From Lysobacteraceae bacterium NML93-0793 (GTDB lineage: Bacteria; Pseudomonadota; Gammaproteobacteria; Xanthomonadales; Xanthomonadaceae), in NCBI GenBank assembly GCA_002324875.1, contig NTJG01000004.1, forward strand, positions 1 to 64,000: DNA of 64,000 nt. Direction: 5' to 3'. How positions within the stretch are numbered: position 1 is the stretch's first letter; each line of letters opens with the position of its first letter. Of this stretch, positions 1 through 9,500 are shown piece after piece. Position numbers and translations under genes: made by a program. The notes beneath the pieces were generated by a model. It ran no database searches. It saw only the letters and a list, made by a program, of their open reading frames with translations, and had not been told where the DNA came from.

Positions 1-507
1 CCCACCGCGGGCGCGCCGCCCGGCGCCGCGCCGTCGACGCGTGCGGCCGACGACTGGGGCGATGGCGCAAGCGCGCGTGACGGTGGCCAGCGCGGCAGCC
101 CGTCGGGCCTGCTGGGTGCGGACGGCCGTCCCCGTCTCGCCGATGGTGGGCGCGTGGGGGGTGGATTGCCTCCCGGCACGATCACCGAGGATTTCGCCCG
201 GATCGACCGCGAAGGCACCTGGCTGCGGCGTCCGCCGACCGACTACGAGCCCACCAGCTTCGATCGGTTCTGGGTGCCCAGTGAAACCCTGCTCGAGGAG
301 TGGGTGCGGCGCAGCATCAAGACCGTGCTGATCCCGATTCCGGGCACCAGCAAGACGATCCGCTGCAACGTGGCCCTGCTCGCGTTCGGCGGTGGCTGCG
401 GCATCAGCGATCCGAACATGCAGGACGTGGAGACCGACGGCCGGCCGCCGCCGGACGTGCCGTGGAAGCCGGAGCTGCAGGAAGACCAGGGCAGCCTGGG
501 GGGCTGA
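1..507 (+). CDS. C-terminal part of an unidentified protein (5' end outside window)
   Basis: The frame is open from the first base and stops at 505-507, giving 168 residues of a longer protein. The first 55 residues or so are rich in Gly, Ala, Asp and Arg and look like low-complexity linker. The rest is a compact, better conserved-looking tail with a WVRRSIK segment followed by a hydrophobic IPIPG stretch and two cysteines (IRCN and GGGCG). An ATG-less internal start would be possible at 154 (GTG), but nothing favours it over read-through from upstream. The tail reminds me of large Xanthomonadaceae proteins annotated as 'transmembrane repetitive protein', but that is recollection only. No catalytic motif is visible and no function is assigned. 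Confidence 0.6.
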   Translation, partial: PTAGAPPGAAPSTRAADDWGDGASARDGGQRGSPSGLLGADGRPRLADGGRVGGGLPPGTITEDFARIDREGTWLRRPPTDYEPTSFDRFWVPSETLLEEWVRRSIKTVLIPIPGTSKTIRCNVALLAFGGGCGISDPNMQDVETDGRPPPDVPWKPELQEDQGSLGG

Positions 508-887
508 GGGGCGGCGTCTGCCATCGGTTCGGAGCGCCAGCGCGCGGGTACTCGGAGCGTTGGTGACTCCCGCGCAGGCGGGAGTTCATGGACGTCGCTC
601 AGCACGCTCGCTGCAGCTGCGGCTTGGATCCGGCGCTTGCTTCGCCTTGATCGTGCCTGGCTCGGCTCCGACGTCTGATTTCACTCGAGCTGAAAGCAAG
701 CCGAAGCAAAAGCCGGGCAAGACCGCAGCCGGGCACGAGCAGAAAGACACACGCACGAGACAGCACCAGGCAGGCGCCCGGTCAGATCAGATCGGCGAGA
801 GCCTCGGGGCGAGACGTGTGCGTGCCCGCCGAGACAGGCACGTACGTCACCATCGGGCAGCGCGCAGACGGCGCCGCTGGCCTGTAC
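508..887. other. Intergenic region with one short hairpin
   Basis: These 380 bases separate the partial gene from the stop of the lipoprotein cytochrome on the other strand. Open frames here are short and overlap one another, with no ribosome binding site or recognisable product. The only clear structure is the inverted repeat at 566-585. No tRNA-like fold was seen. Confidence 0.6.
566..585. repeat. Short inverted repeat, terminator- or REP-like
   Basis: The arms ACTCCCGC (566-573) and GCGGGAGT (578-585) pair perfectly across a four-base GCAG loop. The hairpin lies 58 bases after the stop of the first gene. No T-run follows, so it may be a dispersed palindrome or a weak terminator. Similar 'GACTCCCGC...GCGGGAGT' palindromes are common between genes in Xanthomonadaceae, as far as I recall. 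Confidence 0.5.
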
Positions 888-1328
888 TCAGTTGTCGTGC
901 GCGCCGCGGAGATCGCGCAACTGGCTCGGCTGCGCGGCGAAGTACGCGGCGAGATCGGCGATCTGCTGGTCGCTGAGGTCGACCGCCTGCTGCGACATCA
1001 ACGCATGCTCGCGGTCCCCGTCGCGGTAGGCCTGCAACGCGTGCGCGAGATAGTCGCGGTACTGGCCGCCGATCTTGGGATAGGTGGGATCCAGCGGCAC
1101 GTTGCCGCCGGCGCCGTGGCAGTCGATGCAGGTCTGGCCGGTCGCGGCGCTCTTGACGTTGGCCGCCTGTTCGCCGGCGTCGACGCGCCCGGTGGGCAGC
1201 CCGGCCGAGGACGTCGTGCGCATCGGCTGGGCGTTCGGATCCTCCTCGGCACCGCCGCAGGCGGTCAGCAGGCCGATCAGCAGCAGGGGAAGGAGGCGGA
1301 CGGACACTCGGGTCGAGGCACCGGTCAC
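888..1328 (-). CDS. Class I c-type cytochrome, predicted lipoprotein
   Basis: A 146-residue small electron carrier. It starts with GTG at 1328, which overlaps the stop codon of the upstream cytochrome by four bases (GTGA), so the two are translationally coupled. A hydrophobic segment ends in a lipobox (LTAC, Cys24), so the mature protein should be lipid-anchored on the periplasmic side. The single heme site CIDCH is at 67-71, and Met111 in the 'HALM' segment is the likely distal ligand. The PKIGGQYRDYL segment after the heme is typical of c4/c5-like domains. Its electron partner is unknown; terminal oxidase feeding is an inference from the family. A later GTG (1307) is a possible alternative start. 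Confidence 0.85.
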   Translation of the reverse strand: MTGASTRVSVRLLPLLLIGLLTACGGAEEDPNAQPMRTTSSAGLPTGRVDAGEQAANVKSAATGQTCIDCHGAGGNVPLDPTYPKIGGQYRDYLAHALQAYRDGDREHALMSQQAVDLSDQQIADLAAYFAAQPSQLRDLRGAHDN

Positions 1329-1687
1329 GGGGTCAGCTCCGAAAGGAAGGCGGCGATGTCGGCGATGTCCTGGTCGGAAAAGCTCTTCGCCTGGGCTTCC
1401 ATCGTCGGATGCCGGCGGGTGCCCCGGCGGTACTCGTGCAGCGCGTTGACCAGATACTCGCTGGACTGGCCGCCGATCTTGGGCACGTGGTAGTGCGGGT
1501 ACACGTTGCGGTAGCCGTCGATGCCGTGGCACCCCTGGCAGGTGTAGGTCAGCGTGCGGCCGGTCTCGGCATTACCCGTCAGCGGCGCATTGGTCGCCTC
1601 CGGCGCGGCAGCGGTGTCCTGGGCGAACACGGGCGGCGCCAGAGCACCGAAGGCGAAACAGGCGGCGAGCAGCAGCGGTCGCGTCAT
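1325..1687 (-). CDS. Class I c-type cytochrome, exported
   Basis: A 120-residue periplasmic monoheme cytochrome. The ATG at 1687 was chosen because a standard Sec signal peptide follows at once (cleavage near VFA/Q, residue 22). The heme site CQGCH is at 50-54, the PKIGGQSSEYL segment follows, and Met96 in 'HPTM' is the probable sixth ligand. It is the first gene of a two-cytochrome operon and closely resembles its lipoprotein neighbour in layout, which suggests duplication. A promoter candidate lies about 100 bases upstream. An upstream extension of the open frame to 1933 has no signal peptide and runs into the divergent gene, so it was rejected. Confidence 0.88.
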   Translation of the reverse strand: MTRPLLLAACFAFGALAPPVFAQDTAAAPEATNAPLTGNAETGRTLTYTCQGCHGIDGYRNVYPHYHVPKIGGQSSEYLVNALHEYRRGTRRHPTMEAQAKSFSDQDIADIAAFLSELTP

Positions 1688-1787
1688 CGTGGTTTTCCGC
1701 AATCCTGGAGGGCTGGAACGTGGCGATCTGGGAGGCGTGACGGCGTGGGGAACGGGCCGGCTGCATGAACCGGCGCACAACCGGGCC

Positions 1788-1817
1788 AGTATAGCCACGC
1801 CGTCACGGCAAACCCAA
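1788..1817 (-). promoter_or_regulatory. Candidate sigma-70 promoter for the cytochrome pair
   Basis: Read on the minus strand there is TTGGGT (1817-1812), an 18-base spacer and TATACT (1793-1788). The -10 box matches consensus well and the -35 box is fair. The predicted 5' untranslated region would be about 95 bases. This is by inspection only. Confidence 0.45.
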
Positions 1818-1835
1818 CGTGCGATACCCGGTGTG

Positions 1836-1859
1836 CATTGGCCATCACCATGACCAATG
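1836..1859. promoter_or_regulatory. 24-bp imperfect palindrome, candidate operator of the efflux operon
   Basis: The arms CATTGGCCAT (1836-1845) and ATGACCAATG (1850-1859) are reverse complements with one mismatch, separated by CACC. It lies in the divergent intergenic region, 65 bases upstream of the RND adaptor start and just upstream of the cytochrome promoter candidate. The size and symmetry suit a dimeric TetR- or MarR-type repressor, but no regulator gene is adjacent, so the role is an inference. Confidence 0.4.
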
Positions 1860-1923
1860 GCGCATGAACCAGCAGTTCTGGTGATGTACCTTGCTACCAC
1901 ACCGTAGGGGCCTTCCGAATCCA

Positions 1924-3066
1924 ATGTCCACACCGCATGCCTTCGCGTCCGCGGGACGCGTTCTTACCGGCGCCGCTCTGCTCTCCGCCGTCCTCGTTCT
2001 TTCCGCATGCAAGGGGGGCGGGGGGGATGCCCAGGCCAAGGCCGCGGACGAGGCCCAGCCTCCGGTGCCGGTGGAGACCGAGCAGGTGACGCGGCGCAGC
2101 GTCGCCGCGAGCTGGGTGGGCACGGCGGCGCTCGAGGTGCCGCGCGGCGCCGACGTCGTCGCCAAGACCTCGGGCATCGCGCTCGATGTGCTGGTCGAGG
2201 AAGGCGACCAGGTGCGCGCCGGTCAGCCCCTGGTGCGGCTGGATCCCGACCGTGCCCGGCTGGCGGTGCTGCAGAGCCGCGCGACGATGGGCAAGCTCGA
2301 CAACAGCTACAAGCGCGCGCAGCAGCTGGTGGGCCAGCAGATGATCAGCGCCAACGATCTCGACCAGATCAAGTTCGATCTCGACACCGCGCGCGCCCAG
2401 CACGAGATGGCCCAGCTCGAACTGTCCTACACCACGGTGACCGCGCCGATCTCGGGCGTGATCTCGCAGCGCATGATCCGCACCGGCAACTTCGTGCAGA
2501 TCAACACGCCGATCTTCAGCATCGTCGACAACGCGCGCATCGAGGCCACGCTCAACGTGCCCGAGCGCGAACTGCGCGTGCTCAAGCGTGGTCAGCCGGT
2601 GCGGCTGAGCGTGGACGCGCTGCCGGGCGAGACCTTCGAGGGCGTGGTCGAGCGCGTGGCGCCGGTGGTCGAATCGCGCAGCGGCACGTTCCGCGTGGTG
2701 TGCGCGTTCGAGGGCGACGAGGCACTGCGCCCCGGCATGTTCGGGCGCATCCGCATCGACTACGACCAGCGCGCCGATGCGCTGGTGATCCCGCGCAGCG
2801 CGCTGCTGGAAGACGGCGACGAGACCGCGGTGTTCACCGTGCGCGACGGCAAGGCGGTGCGCGTGCCGGTCACGCTGGGCTATGTGGACGGTGCGCTGAT
2901 CGAAGTCCGCGACGGGCTGGAAGAAGGCGATGCCGTGGTGACCGCCGGCAAGGTGGCACTGCGCGAGGGCAGCGCGGTGCAGGTGGTGGGTGCCGATGCG
3001 CCCGCCGTGGCCGCGGATGCGTCCGCAGCCCCGGCCGCCGATGCCGACCAGGACGACGCGCCGTAA
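1924..3066 (+). CDS. RND efflux periplasmic adaptor (HlyD/MFP family), lipoprotein
   Basis: A 380-residue membrane fusion protein linking an inner-membrane RND pump to an outer-membrane channel. The ATG at 1924 gives a lipoprotein signal with the lipobox LSAC (Cys29), as in AcrA/MexA. A lipoyl/barrel-sandwich half follows (DVLVEEGDQVRAGQPLVRLD), then the helical hairpin (about 105-160), the second lipoyl half (TVTAPISGVISQR) and the beta-barrel and membrane-proximal domains. The C-terminal 25 residues are Ala/Asp-rich and probably disordered. The stop codon overlaps the next start (TAATG), so adaptor and first pump are translationally coupled. Substrate is unknown. Confidence 0.93.
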   Translation: MSTPHAFASAGRVLTGAALLSAVLVLSACKGGGGDAQAKAADEAQPPVPVETEQVTRRSVAASWVGTAALEVPRGADVVAKTSGIALDVLVEEGDQVRAGQPLVRLDPDRARLAVLQSRATMGKLDNSYKRAQQLVGQQMISANDLDQIKFDLDTARAQHEMAQLELSYTTVTAPISGVISQRMIRTGNFVQINTPIFSIVDNARIEATLNVPERELRVLKRGQPVRLSVDALPGETFEGVVERVAPVVESRSGTFRVVCAFEGDEALRPGMFGRIRIDYDQRADALVIPRSALLEDGDETAVFTVRDGKAVRVPVTLGYVDGALIEVRDGLEEGDAVVTAGKVALREGSAVQVVGADAPAVAADASAAPAADADQDDAP

Positions 3067-6000
3067 TGACGACCACGCCGAACCAGGAGCCGGCGGGCGA
3101 CCCGTCCGCGCACGGCCAGCCGATGGATCCGCATGCCGCACCGGGGCGATTCGACCTCGTCGAGTTCTCCACCCGGCGCCGGGTGACGGTGTGGATGGTG
3201 GCGATCACCCTGATGCTGTTCGGTCTGATCGCGCTGACCAATCTCAAGGTCAACCTGCTGCCCGACCTCAGCTATCCCACGCTGACGGTGCGCACCGAAT
3301 ACACCGGCGCGGCACCGGCCGAAATCGAGACCCTGGTCAGCGAGCCGGTGGAAGAGGCCGTCGGTGTGGTGAAGGGGGTGCGCAAGCTGCGTTCGATCTC
3401 GCGCACCGGCCAGAGCGACGTGGTACTCGAATTCGCCTGGGGCACCGACATGGACCAGGCCAGCCTCGAAGTGCGCGACAAGCTCGAGGCGCTGCAGTTG
3501 CCGCTCGAGGTCACGCCGCCGGTGCTGCTGCGGTTCAACCCGTCGACCGAACCGGTGATGCGCCTCGCATTGACGGCCGGGGGCACCGGCGATGCGGTGA
3601 CCGAGCTCACCCGCATGCGTCGCTATGCCGACGACGATCTGAAGAAGAAACTGGAACCGGTGATCGGTGTGGCCGCGGTACGCGTGGGCGGCGGCTTCGA
3701 GGACGAAGTGCAGGTGGATCTGGACCTGCAGCAGATGGCGCGCATCGGTCTGCCGATCGAGAACGTGATCCAGCGCCTGCAGCAGGAGAACGTCAATCTG
3801 TCGGGCGGGCGCCTGGACCAGGGCACGCAGCGGTATCTGGTGCGCACCGTGAACCAGTTCGCCAGCGTCGAGCAGATCGGCGACATGCTGGTCGCCACAC
3901 AGGCGAGCGGCGACGATGCCGCGGCCAGCGCTGCGCAGCAGATGGCGGCGATTGCCGCAGCGAGTGGTTCGCAGGCGGTGCTCGCGGCCGCCGCGTCGGT
4001 GCAGAGCACGTCGGGCGAGGGCAGCAGCACGATCGCCGCCGGCCGTGCAGTGCGTCTGCGCGACATCGCCACCGTGCGCCAGGGCTACAAGGAGCGCGAG
4101 AGCATCATCCGGCTCGGCGGCGACGAGGCCGTGGAACTGGCGATCTACAAGGAAGGCGACGCGAACACGGTCGCGACCGCCGACGCGGTGGACGCGCGGC
4201 TCGAGGCGATCCGCAAGGAACTGCCGGCCGACATGACGCTCACCGTCGTCGACGACCAGTCGAAGTTCGTGCGCGCGGCGATCCGCGACGTGCGCACCGA
4301 CACGCTGATCGGCGGCACGCTGGCGATCCTGATCATCTTCCTGTTCCTGCGCAACGGCTGGAGCACGCTGGTGGTGAGCCTGTCGCTGCCGGTGTCGATC
4401 ATCACCACGTTCTTCTTCATGGACCAGCTGGGCCTGAGCCTCAACGTGATGTCGCTCGGTGGCCTTGCGCTGGCGACGGGCCTGGTCGTGGACGACTCGA
4501 TCGTCGTGCTCGAGAGCATCGCCAAGGCCCGCGAACGCGGGCTGGGCATTCTCGAGGCCGCGATCAGCGGCACGCGCGAGGTCGGCATGGCCGTCGTCGC
4601 CTCGACGCTGACGATCATCGCGGTGTTCCTGCCTCTGGTGTTCGTCGACGGCATCGCCGGGCAGCTGTTCCGCGACCAGGCGCTGACGATCGCGATCGCG
4701 GTCAGTGTCTCGCTGCTGGTGGCGCTGACCCTGATCCCGATGCTGGCCTCGCTCAAGGGCCGTCCGCCGCTCGCGTTTCCCGAGGAGCCGCCGCACCCGC
4801 AGTGGCGTCCCGAACGCCGCTGGCAGAAGCCGATGGCGGCGACCGGCCGTGGCATCGGCGCGGGTATCCGCGGCGCGCTGTTCGGCATCGTGTGGCTGGT
4901 GGTGCGCGCGTGGCGGGTCGTCTCGCGCATTGTCGGGCGGATCATGGGCCGGGCCAGCGATCTGGCAATGGCGCCGTACGGGCGCGCAGAGCGCGGCTAT
5001 CTGCGTGCGCTGCCGGCGGCACTGGCGCGGCCGTGGCTGGTGCTCGGCGCGGCGTTCGCAGTGTTCCTGGCCAGCCTGCTCGCAGTGCCGCTGCTGGGCA
5101 CCGACCTCATCCCGCAGCTCGCGCAGGACCGCTTCGAGATGATGGCCAAGCTGCCGCCGGGCACACCACTGCGCGAGACCGACCGCATCATGCGCGAAGT
5201 CCAGCTCGAACACGGCGACGACCCGGGCGTGGAACTGCTGTTCGGCGTCAGCGGCAGCGGCACCCGGCTCGATGCCAACCCGACCGAAAGCGGCGAGAAC
5301 ATCGGCCGCCTGAGCGTGGTGATGAGTGGCGGCGGCAGCCGTGCGTTCGAGGCCGAGCAGAGCGATCGCCTGCGCGCGACGATGCAGCGTTACCCGGGCG
5401 TGGCGGTCGATTTCAGCCGACCTGCGCTCTTCAGCTTCTCCACGCCGCTGGAAATCGAACTGCGCGGGCAGGATCTCGACGGGCTCGCCCAGGCCGGGCA
5501 GCGCATGGCGGAACTGCTGCGCGGAAACCCCAATTACGCCGACGTCAAGAGCACGGTCGAGCAGGGCTTTCCGGAGATCCAGATCGTGTTCGATCAGGAA
5601 CGCGCCGGCGCGCTGGGCCTGACCACGCGGCAGATCGCCGACGCGGTCGTGCGGGCGGTGCGCGGCGAAGTCGCCACCCGCTACAACTTCCGCGACCGCA
5701 AGATCGACGTGCTGGTACGCGCGCAGGAAAGCGAGCGCGATTCGGTCGACCGCATCCGCAACCTGGTGATCAACCCGGGCGGCGCGGCGCCGGTACGCCT
5801 GGATTCGGTGGCCGACGTGGTGGCGACGATCGGCCCGAGCGAAATCCATCGCGCCGACCAGGTGCGCGTGGCGGTGGTGTCGGCCAATCTGCGCGGCATC
5901 GATCTCGGCACCGCGGTGGCCGAGGTGCGGCAGATGGTCGCCGAGAATCCGCTCGGCCCCGAGGTCGGCATGCACATCGGCGGCCAGGGCGAAGAGCTCG

Positions 6001-6572
6001 CCGAGTCGCTGCGTTCGCTGCTGATGGCGTTCGCGCTGGCGATCTTCCTGGTCTATCTGGTGATGGCCTCGCAGTTCGAATCGCTGCTGCATCCCTTCGT
6101 CATCCTGTTCACCATTCCGCTGGCGATGGTCGGCGCGATCGGTGCGCTGCTGCTGACCGGCAACACGATCTCGATCGTGGCCTTCATCGGCCTGATCCTG
6201 ATGGTCGGCCTGGTGGTCAAGAACGCGATCATCCTGATCGACAAGATCAACCAGCTGCGCGAGGCGGGTGTCGCCAAGCGCGAGGCGCTGATCGAGGGGG
6301 CACGCTCGCGCCTGCGGCCGATCATCATGACCACGCTGTCCACGCTGTTCGGCTTCCTGCCGCTGGCGCTGGCCTTCGGTGAGGGTGCCGAAGTGCGCTC
6401 GCCGATGGCGATCACGGTGATGGGCGGCCTGGCGGTCTCGACATTGCTCACCCTGCTCGTGATCCCCGTGGTCTACGACCTGCTGGACCGCAAGTCCGAT
6501 GCCGACTACGCCGAGCGCGGGCGTCGCGCGCGCCTGGGTGCGAACGCCGAGCTGGAGGCGGCGGCGCAATGA
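3066..6572 (+). CDS. RND efflux pump, inner-membrane permease 1
   Basis: A 1168-residue proton-driven exporter of the AcrB superfamily. The first membrane helix is near residue 40, and the central helical bundle holds the conserved 'GLALATGLVVDDSIVVLE' region with the proton-relay Asp pair. A second helical bundle follows in the C-terminal half. It is longer than the usual 1030-1050 residues because of two extra segments: an Ala/Ser-rich insert in the first periplasmic domain (about 280-328) and an Arg-rich, partly hydrophobic stretch between the two halves (about 562-660). The ATG at 3066 overlaps the adaptor stop, and the gene's own stop overlaps the next start (ATGA). Such adaptor-plus-two-pump operons resemble MdtABC-type heteromeric pumps. 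Substrate is not predictable. Confidence 0.93.
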   Translation: MTTTPNQEPAGDPSAHGQPMDPHAAPGRFDLVEFSTRRRVTVWMVAITLMLFGLIALTNLKVNLLPDLSYPTLTVRTEYTGAAPAEIETLVSEPVEEAVGVVKGVRKLRSISRTGQSDVVLEFAWGTDMDQASLEVRDKLEALQLPLEVTPPVLLRFNPSTEPVMRLALTAGGTGDAVTELTRMRRYADDDLKKKLEPVIGVAAVRVGGGFEDEVQVDLDLQQMARIGLPIENVIQRLQQENVNLSGGRLDQGTQRYLVRTVNQFASVEQIGDMLVATQASGDDAAASAAQQMAAIAAASGSQAVLAAAASVQSTSGEGSSTIAAGRAVRLRDIATVRQGYKERESIIRLGGDEAVELAIYKEGDANTVATADAVDARLEAIRKELPADMTLTVVDDQSKFVRAAIRDVRTDTLIGGTLAILIIFLFLRNGWSTLVVSLSLPVSIITTFFFMDQLGLSLNVMSLGGLALATGLVVDDSIVVLESIAKARERGLGILEAAISGTREVGMAVVASTLTIIAVFLPLVFVDGIAGQLFRDQALTIAIAVSVSLLVALTLIPMLASLKGRPPLAFPEEPPHPQWRPERRWQKPMAATGRGIGAGIRGALFGIVWLVVRAWRVVSRIVGRIMGRASDLAMAPYGRAERGYLRALPAALARPWLVLGAAFAVFLASLLAVPLLGTDLIPQLAQDRFEMMAKLPPGTPLRETDRIMREVQLEHGDDPGVELLFGVSGSGTRLDANPTESGENIGRLSVVMSGGGSRAFEAEQSDRLRATMQRYPGVAVDFSRPALFSFSTPLEIELRGQDLDGLAQAGQRMAELLRGNPNYADVKSTVEQGFPEIQIVFDQERAGALGLTTRQIADAVVRAVRGEVATRYNFRDRKIDVLVRAQESERDSVDRIRNLVINPGGAAPVRLDSVADVVATIGPSEIHRADQVRVAVVSANLRGIDLGTAVAEVRQMVAENPLGPEVGMHIGGQGEELAESLRSLLMAFALAIFLVYLVMASQFESLLHPFVILFTIPLAMVGAIGALLLTGNTISIVAFIGLILMVGLVVKNAIILIDKINQLREAGVAKREALIEGARSRLRPIIMTTLSTLFGFLPLALAFGEGAEVRSPMAITVMGGLAVSTLLTLLVIPVVYDLLDRKSDADYAERGRRARLGANAELEAAAQ

Positions 6573-9500
6573 GCATCGCCGAGCTGAGCCTGCGTCGCCC
6601 GGTCACCACCATCATGTGTTTCGTGTCGATGGTGGTGATCGGCCTGATCGCGTCGGTGCGCCTGCCGCTCGAAGCGCTGCCCGACATCACCGCGCCGTTT
6701 CTCTTCGTGCAGTTGCCGTATGCCGGCGCGACGCCGGCCGAGGCCGAGCAGAACCTGCTGCGGCCGGCCGAGGAAGCGCTGGCGACGATGAGCGGAATCA
6801 AGCGCATGCGCGGCCGCGCCAATCCGGATGGCGCGGACATCTTCATGGAGTTCTCCGACTGGGATCGCGACATCGCGATCAGCGCATCGGAGGCGCGTGA
6901 GCGCATCGACGCGATCCGCGGCGAACTCCCGGATGATTTCCGCCGCTACTTCGTCTTCAAGTGGTCCAGCGGCGACCAGGCGGTGTTGCGCATCCGTCTG
7001 GCGGCGAATGTCGACCTGAGCGGCAGCTACGAGATGATCGACCGGCAGCTCAAGCGCCGGCTCGAGCGTGTGCCCGGCGTGGGCCGGGTGGAGATCAGCG
7101 GCGCGCCGCCCAACGAGGTCGAGATCGCGGTCCAGCCCGACCGGCTCAACGCGCACGGCATCGAGCTCAACGAACTCGCGACGCGCTTGCGTGCGCTGAA
7201 CTTCTCGGTCTCGGCCGGGCAGATCCTCGAGGCCGGTCAGCGCCTGCGCGTGCAGCCGGTCGGCGAGGTCGACGATCTGCAGGAACTGCGCGATCTGGTG
7301 ATCAACCCGCAGGGCCTGCGCCTGAGCGATGTCGCCGACGTGCGCTTCAAGCCGCAGCGCATGGACTACGGACGTCGCCTGGACGGCCGCGCCGCCGTAG
7401 GCCTCGATATCTACAAGGAACGCGACGCCAACCTGGTGGAGGTGTCGCGAGCGGTGCTGGCCGAGGTCGAGGCCGCGCGCAGCGAGCCCGGGCTGGAGGG
7501 CATCGAACTCAAGGTCATCCAGAACATGGGCGACGAGGTGACCTCGTCGCTGCTCGAACTGGTGGAAGCCGGCGCGATCGGCCTGCTGCTCTCGATCATC
7601 GTGCTGTATTTCTTCCTGCGGCACTGGCCGTCGACATTGATGGTCACGCTGGCGATCCCGATCTGCTTCGTGATCACGCTGGGCTTCATGCACTTCTTCG
7701 GCGTCACCCTCAACGTGCTGTCGCTGATGGGCCTGCTGCTGGCCGTGGGCATGCTGGTCGACAACGCCGTGGTGGTGGTGGAGAGCATCTACCAGGAACG
7801 CGAGCGCATGCCCGACCAGCCGTGGCTGGCCTCGGTGGTGGGCACCCGCAACGTCGCCATCGCGCTGTCGGCGGGCACGCTGAGCCACTGCATCGTGTTC
7901 GTGCCCAACCTGCTGGGCGAGACCAACAACATCAGCATCTTCATGACCCAGCTGGCGATCACCATCTCGGTGTCGCTGCTGGCCTCCTGGCTGGTGGCCG
8001 TGAGCCTGATCCCGATGATGTCGGCGCGGATGAAGACGCCGCCTGCGGTGGCCAAGCCCGGCGGTCTGATTCCGCGGCTGCAGCGGCGCTATGCGCAGCT
8101 GCTGCGCTGGTCGCTGCAGCATCGCGGCTGGACGCTGCTGGCGATCGGCGTGCTGGCCGCCGCCAGCCTGGTGCCACCGACGCAGATGAAGTTCGACATG
8201 TTCGGCAGCGGCGAAGGCGGCAAGGAGATCAACGTCTTCTACCAGTGGAAGGGCAGCTACAACCTGGCCCAGCGCTCGGAAGAGGTGGGGCGCATCGAGG
8301 CGTTTCTCGACGCGCGCCGCGACGAATACCGGATCAAGCAGCTGTATTCGTGGTTCGGCGAGAGCGGTGACTCGGGCACGATCGTCACGTTCAACGACGA
8401 CGTCGACGATACCCGCCCGCTGAGCGAGGCGATCAGCAAGGCGCTGCCCAAATCCGCGCGTGCGGAGATCGGCATCAACAGCGGCGGCGACCAGGGAGGC
8501 GGTGGCGGCGGGGGCGGTGGTGTGCAGGTGCAGCTGATCGGCGATTCCAGCCAGGTGCTGCGCGAGCTGGCCGACGGCGTGTTGCCACTGCTGTCGACCA
8601 ACCCCGCACTGCGCGACGTGCGCGTGGACGCCGGCGACCAGAACCAGGAACTGACCATCCGTGTCGATCGCGACCGCGCGGCGGCGTTCGGATTCAGCGC
8701 CGAACAGGTGTCGAGCTTCATCGGTCTGGCATTGCGCGGCTCGCAGCTGCGCGAGTTCCGCCGCGGCGACGACGAGGTGCCGGTGTGGGTGCGCTTCGAG
8801 GGCGCCGAGCAGTTCGACCAGGCCGACATCGCCAGCTTCATGGTCCGGTCGCCCGATGGCCGCAGCGTTCCGCTGACCAGCCTGGTCGACATGACGGTGG
8901 AACCCTCGGCCAGCCGGATCAACCGCTTCAACCGGCAGACCTCGTTGACCCTGCAGGCGAACCTTGCCGGCGAAGCCACGATGCCCGATGCGCGCAAGGC
9001 GATCGAAACCACGCTGGACACCGTGGTCTTCCCGCCGGGCTACGGCTACAGCTTCGCGGGCAGCGGTTTCGAGGACGACTCGGCCGCGGTGCGGCAGATG
9101 CTCTTCAACTTCGTGATCGCGCTGATCATGATCTACGTGGTGATGGCCGCGGTGTTCGAATCGCTGCTGTTCCCGGCCGCGATCATGAGCTGCGTGGTGT
9201 TCTCGATCTTCGGCGTGTTCTGGCTGTTCTGGCTGACGGGAACGTCGTTCACCGTGATGGCCTTCATCGGCATTCTGGTGTTGATGGGCGTGGTGGTGAA
9301 CAACGGCATCATCATGGTCGAGCACATCAACAACCTCAGGCGGCGCGGGCTGCCGCGGCTCGAGGCGCTGGTGGAGGGCAGTCGCGAGCGTCTGCGCCCG
9401 ATCCTGATGACGATGGGCACGGCGATCCTGGCGATGATCCCGATCTCGCTCAGCGATACCGTGGTGCTCGGCGGCCTGGCGTACTCACCGATGGCGCGTG

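Noticed and set aside
2880-9325. Antisense frames of up to 1229 codons across the RND genes
   Set aside because: Same effect: GC-rich codon bias gives long stop-free antisense frames. Translations are His/Asp/Arg-rich and without known domains.
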